Assembly (NCBI RefSeq): GCF_040643435.1
Contig: NZ_JBEYUH010000006.1
Location: 186,001 to 250,000 of the forward strand
Length of the DNA: 64,000 nucleotides
Source of the DNA: Rhodococcus sp040643435
GTDB lineage: Bacteria; Actinomycetota; Actinomycetes; Mycobacteriales; Mycobacteriaceae
Direction: 5' to 3'
Below are positions 62,731-64,000 of the stretch, piece after piece. Position numbers and translations under genes: made by a program. The notes under the pieces were generated by a model. That model had not been told where the DNA came from, did not search any database, and worked only from the letters and a program-made list of their open reading frames with translations. Position 1 is the stretch's first letter, and every line of letters begins with the position of its first letter.

Positions 62731-64000
62731 ATGGCACACGTGCAGAAGCGCACCACCAGCACCGGCCAGACCCGCTACGTGGTCAAGTACCGGACGCCGG
62801 ACGGCAAGCAACGCAGCAAGGGCGGCTTCACCACGAAGAAGGACGCCGGGGCCTACGCCAACGAGGTGGACTACACCCAGCGGCGCGGCAGCACGTGGGA
62901 CCACCGCGCCGGAGCGATGACGTTCGGTGTAGCGGCGGAAGAGTGGTTGGCGTCCCGGCACGACCTGAAGCCGCGTACCCGCGCCGAGTACGAGAATCTG
63001 CTGCGCCCCAAGACGCGCGGCCCCATCGCTACACGCGAGCTGTCCATTGCGGCTACGTTCGCTGGTTACCCGCTGAACGCGATCACCCGGCAGCAGATCA
63101 GCGAATGGGTGCAGCGCCTGGTCGCCGCAGGCAAGAAGCCGTCCACCGTGCGGCACGCGTACTTCGTCGTAAGGATGGTGCTGGCTCAGGCCGTGGTGGA
63201 CGGACGCCTCACCGACAACCCAGCCGACTACGTGAAGCTCCCCAGCGAACACAGCACGAACGGCGGAGCGCACGGCGTTGTGGACGACCCGGACCAGTTC
63301 CTCACAGCGGAGCAAGTGCAGGCGCTCACGGCAGCGACGCCCTGGCCGTACAACGTCTACGTTCATGTGGCCGCGTGGGCTGGCCTGCGCGCGGCTGAGT
63401 TGGCGGGGTTGCAGGTGGGCGATGTAGACCTGCCCGCGCGGTCGCTGAACCCCAACGCGCGCCCCAAGCCGGGAACGCTCCGCGTAGAGCGGACCGTCAT
63501 CACTATTGACGGCCAGCTCGTGTACGACACCCCCAAGACGCGGGGGAGCCGGCGACGAGTCCCCCTCCCGCCCGCGACCGTGGAGCTGCTGCGCGATTAC
63601 CTGGCACGGCACCCCCGCCACCATGAACCCACCGCGCCGCTGTTCCCGGCTGGCACCCTTGTCCCGCAGAAGCCCACCGGCAAGAAGGCCACTGACGAGA
63701 AGGGGCGACGGGTAGTCCCCAAGGCGGAAGACGCACTGGCCGCGCTCACCGTGGACGAAGCGCAAGCGCGGCTGACGCTGGACTGGCACGCCCTGCCTCG
63801 GCACCAGACGTTCTATAAGGCGGTGTACCGGCCCGCAGTGCTGCGGGCAAACCGGCTCTCACCCAGCGCCGCGCTGCCGCCCGCGCTTAAGTTCCACGCG
63901 TTGCGGCACACCTACGCCAGCCTGTGCGTGGCTGCGGGCATACTGCCGTTGGAGATCGCGCGGTTCATGGGGCACGCCAAGGTCACCACTACGCTCAGCG
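62731..64000 (+). CDS. Tyrosine recombinase/phage integrase (truncated by window end)
   Basis: At least 423 residues of an integrase running off the right edge. An N-terminal AP2-like DNA-binding segment (YVVKYRTPDGKQRSKGGFTTKKDA), a SAM-like core-binding domain (about 65-175, FGVAAEEWLASRHDLKPRTRA) and a catalytic domain are seen. Catalytic residues: R220 in AGLRAAEL, the H-x-x-R pair in HALRHTYAS (about 389-392) and the His of GHAKV; the Tyr nucleophile lies past the window. The ATG at 62731 follows the recombinase stop by one base. Such enzymes integrate phages and ICEs at tRNA or other att sites. Confidence 0.92.
   Translation, partial: MAHVQKRTTSTGQTRYVVKYRTPDGKQRSKGGFTTKKDAGAYANEVDYTQRRGSTWDHRAGAMTFGVAAEEWLASRHDLKPRTRAEYENLLRPKTRGPIATRELSIAATFAGYPLNAITRQQISEWVQRLVAAGKKPSTVRHAYFVVRMVLAQAVVDGRLTDNPADYVKLPSEHSTNGGAHGVVDDPDQFLTAEQVQALTAATPWPYNVYVHVAAWAGLRAAELAGLQVGDVDLPARSLNPNARPKPGTLRVERTVITIDGQLVYDTPKTRGSRRRVPLPPATVELLRDYLARHPRHHEPTAPLFPAGTLVPQKPTGKKATDEKGRRVVPKAEDALAALTVDEAQARLTLDWHALPRHQTFYKAVYRPAVLRANRLSPSAALPPALKFHALRHTYASLCVAAGILPLEIARFMGHAKVTTTLS

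Overview
The window is about 66-67% GC, uses GTG and TTG starts freely, and carries genes typical of mycolic-acid actinobacteria: an AftD-type arabinofuranosyltransferase, a DUF3068 protein, a flavodoxin-like/SDR fusion FabG4, and a FadE5 acyl-CoA dehydrogenase. The order ALDH, methyltransferase, glycosyltransferase, membrane protein, DUF3068, acyltransferase, AftD, small DUF2613 protein, LpqI, TetR, HtdX, FabG4, FadA2, FadE5 matches, from memory, the Mycobacterium tuberculosis stretch Rv0223c-Rv0244c. Gene content (fused PutA, AhpCF, many lone redox enzymes) suggests a Rhodococcus or close relative. No rRNA, tRNA or CRISPR array was seen.

Layout. 0-2 kb: the start of a gene running off the left edge, then the cysteine pair cysK-cysE. 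2-6.5 kb: an aldehyde dehydrogenase with a KstR-like box upstream, a small acidic protein, a CBS protein, a ROK kinase and a methyltransferase. 6.6-17.9 kb: a cell-envelope glycan locus (GT4 glycosyltransferase, GT-C-like membrane protein, flippase, DUF3068 protein, membrane acyltransferase, AftD, DUF2613 peptide). 18-21 kb: isochorismate synthase, a universal stress protein, the LpqI glycosidase. 21-32 kb: a TetR regulator and fatty-acid genes (htdX-fabG4, fadA2, fadE5) whose promoters share a TTAC-N6-GTAA palindrome, interrupted by a VanW protein with tandem repeats, a DUF2236 oxygenase-like protein and a 5'-truncated alcohol dehydrogenase. 32-39 kb: methyltransferase, ketoacyl synthase III, secreted-type HNH nuclease, a P450 followed by a fused two-component E1 dehydrogenase, and an alpha/beta hydrolase. 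39-45 kb: membrane-anchored stress protein, NhaA antiporter, paired fluoride channels, type I dehydroquinase, DHA2 transporter. 45-53 kb: SGNH hydrolase, PutA, DUF1206 and VOC proteins and small proteins. 53-60 kb: ahpC-ahpF, glutamate decarboxylase, alcohol dehydrogenase, gluconokinase.

From about 59.8 kb the character changes. There are short ORFs, a toxin-antitoxin-like pair with a perfect palindromic operator, a chain of stop/start-overlapping mini-genes, a serine recombinase and a tyrosine integrase that runs off the right edge. This looks like one end of an integrated mobile element.

How the parts fit. The 6.6-17.9 kb genes probably assemble and export an envelope glycan. The 21-32 kb genes look like a beta-oxidation/chain-modification regulon under the local TetR protein. 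The ahp, Usp, gad, NhaA and FluC genes form a spread of stress functions (peroxide, acid, sodium/pH, fluoride). Gene names that rest on synteny are recollection, not a search.
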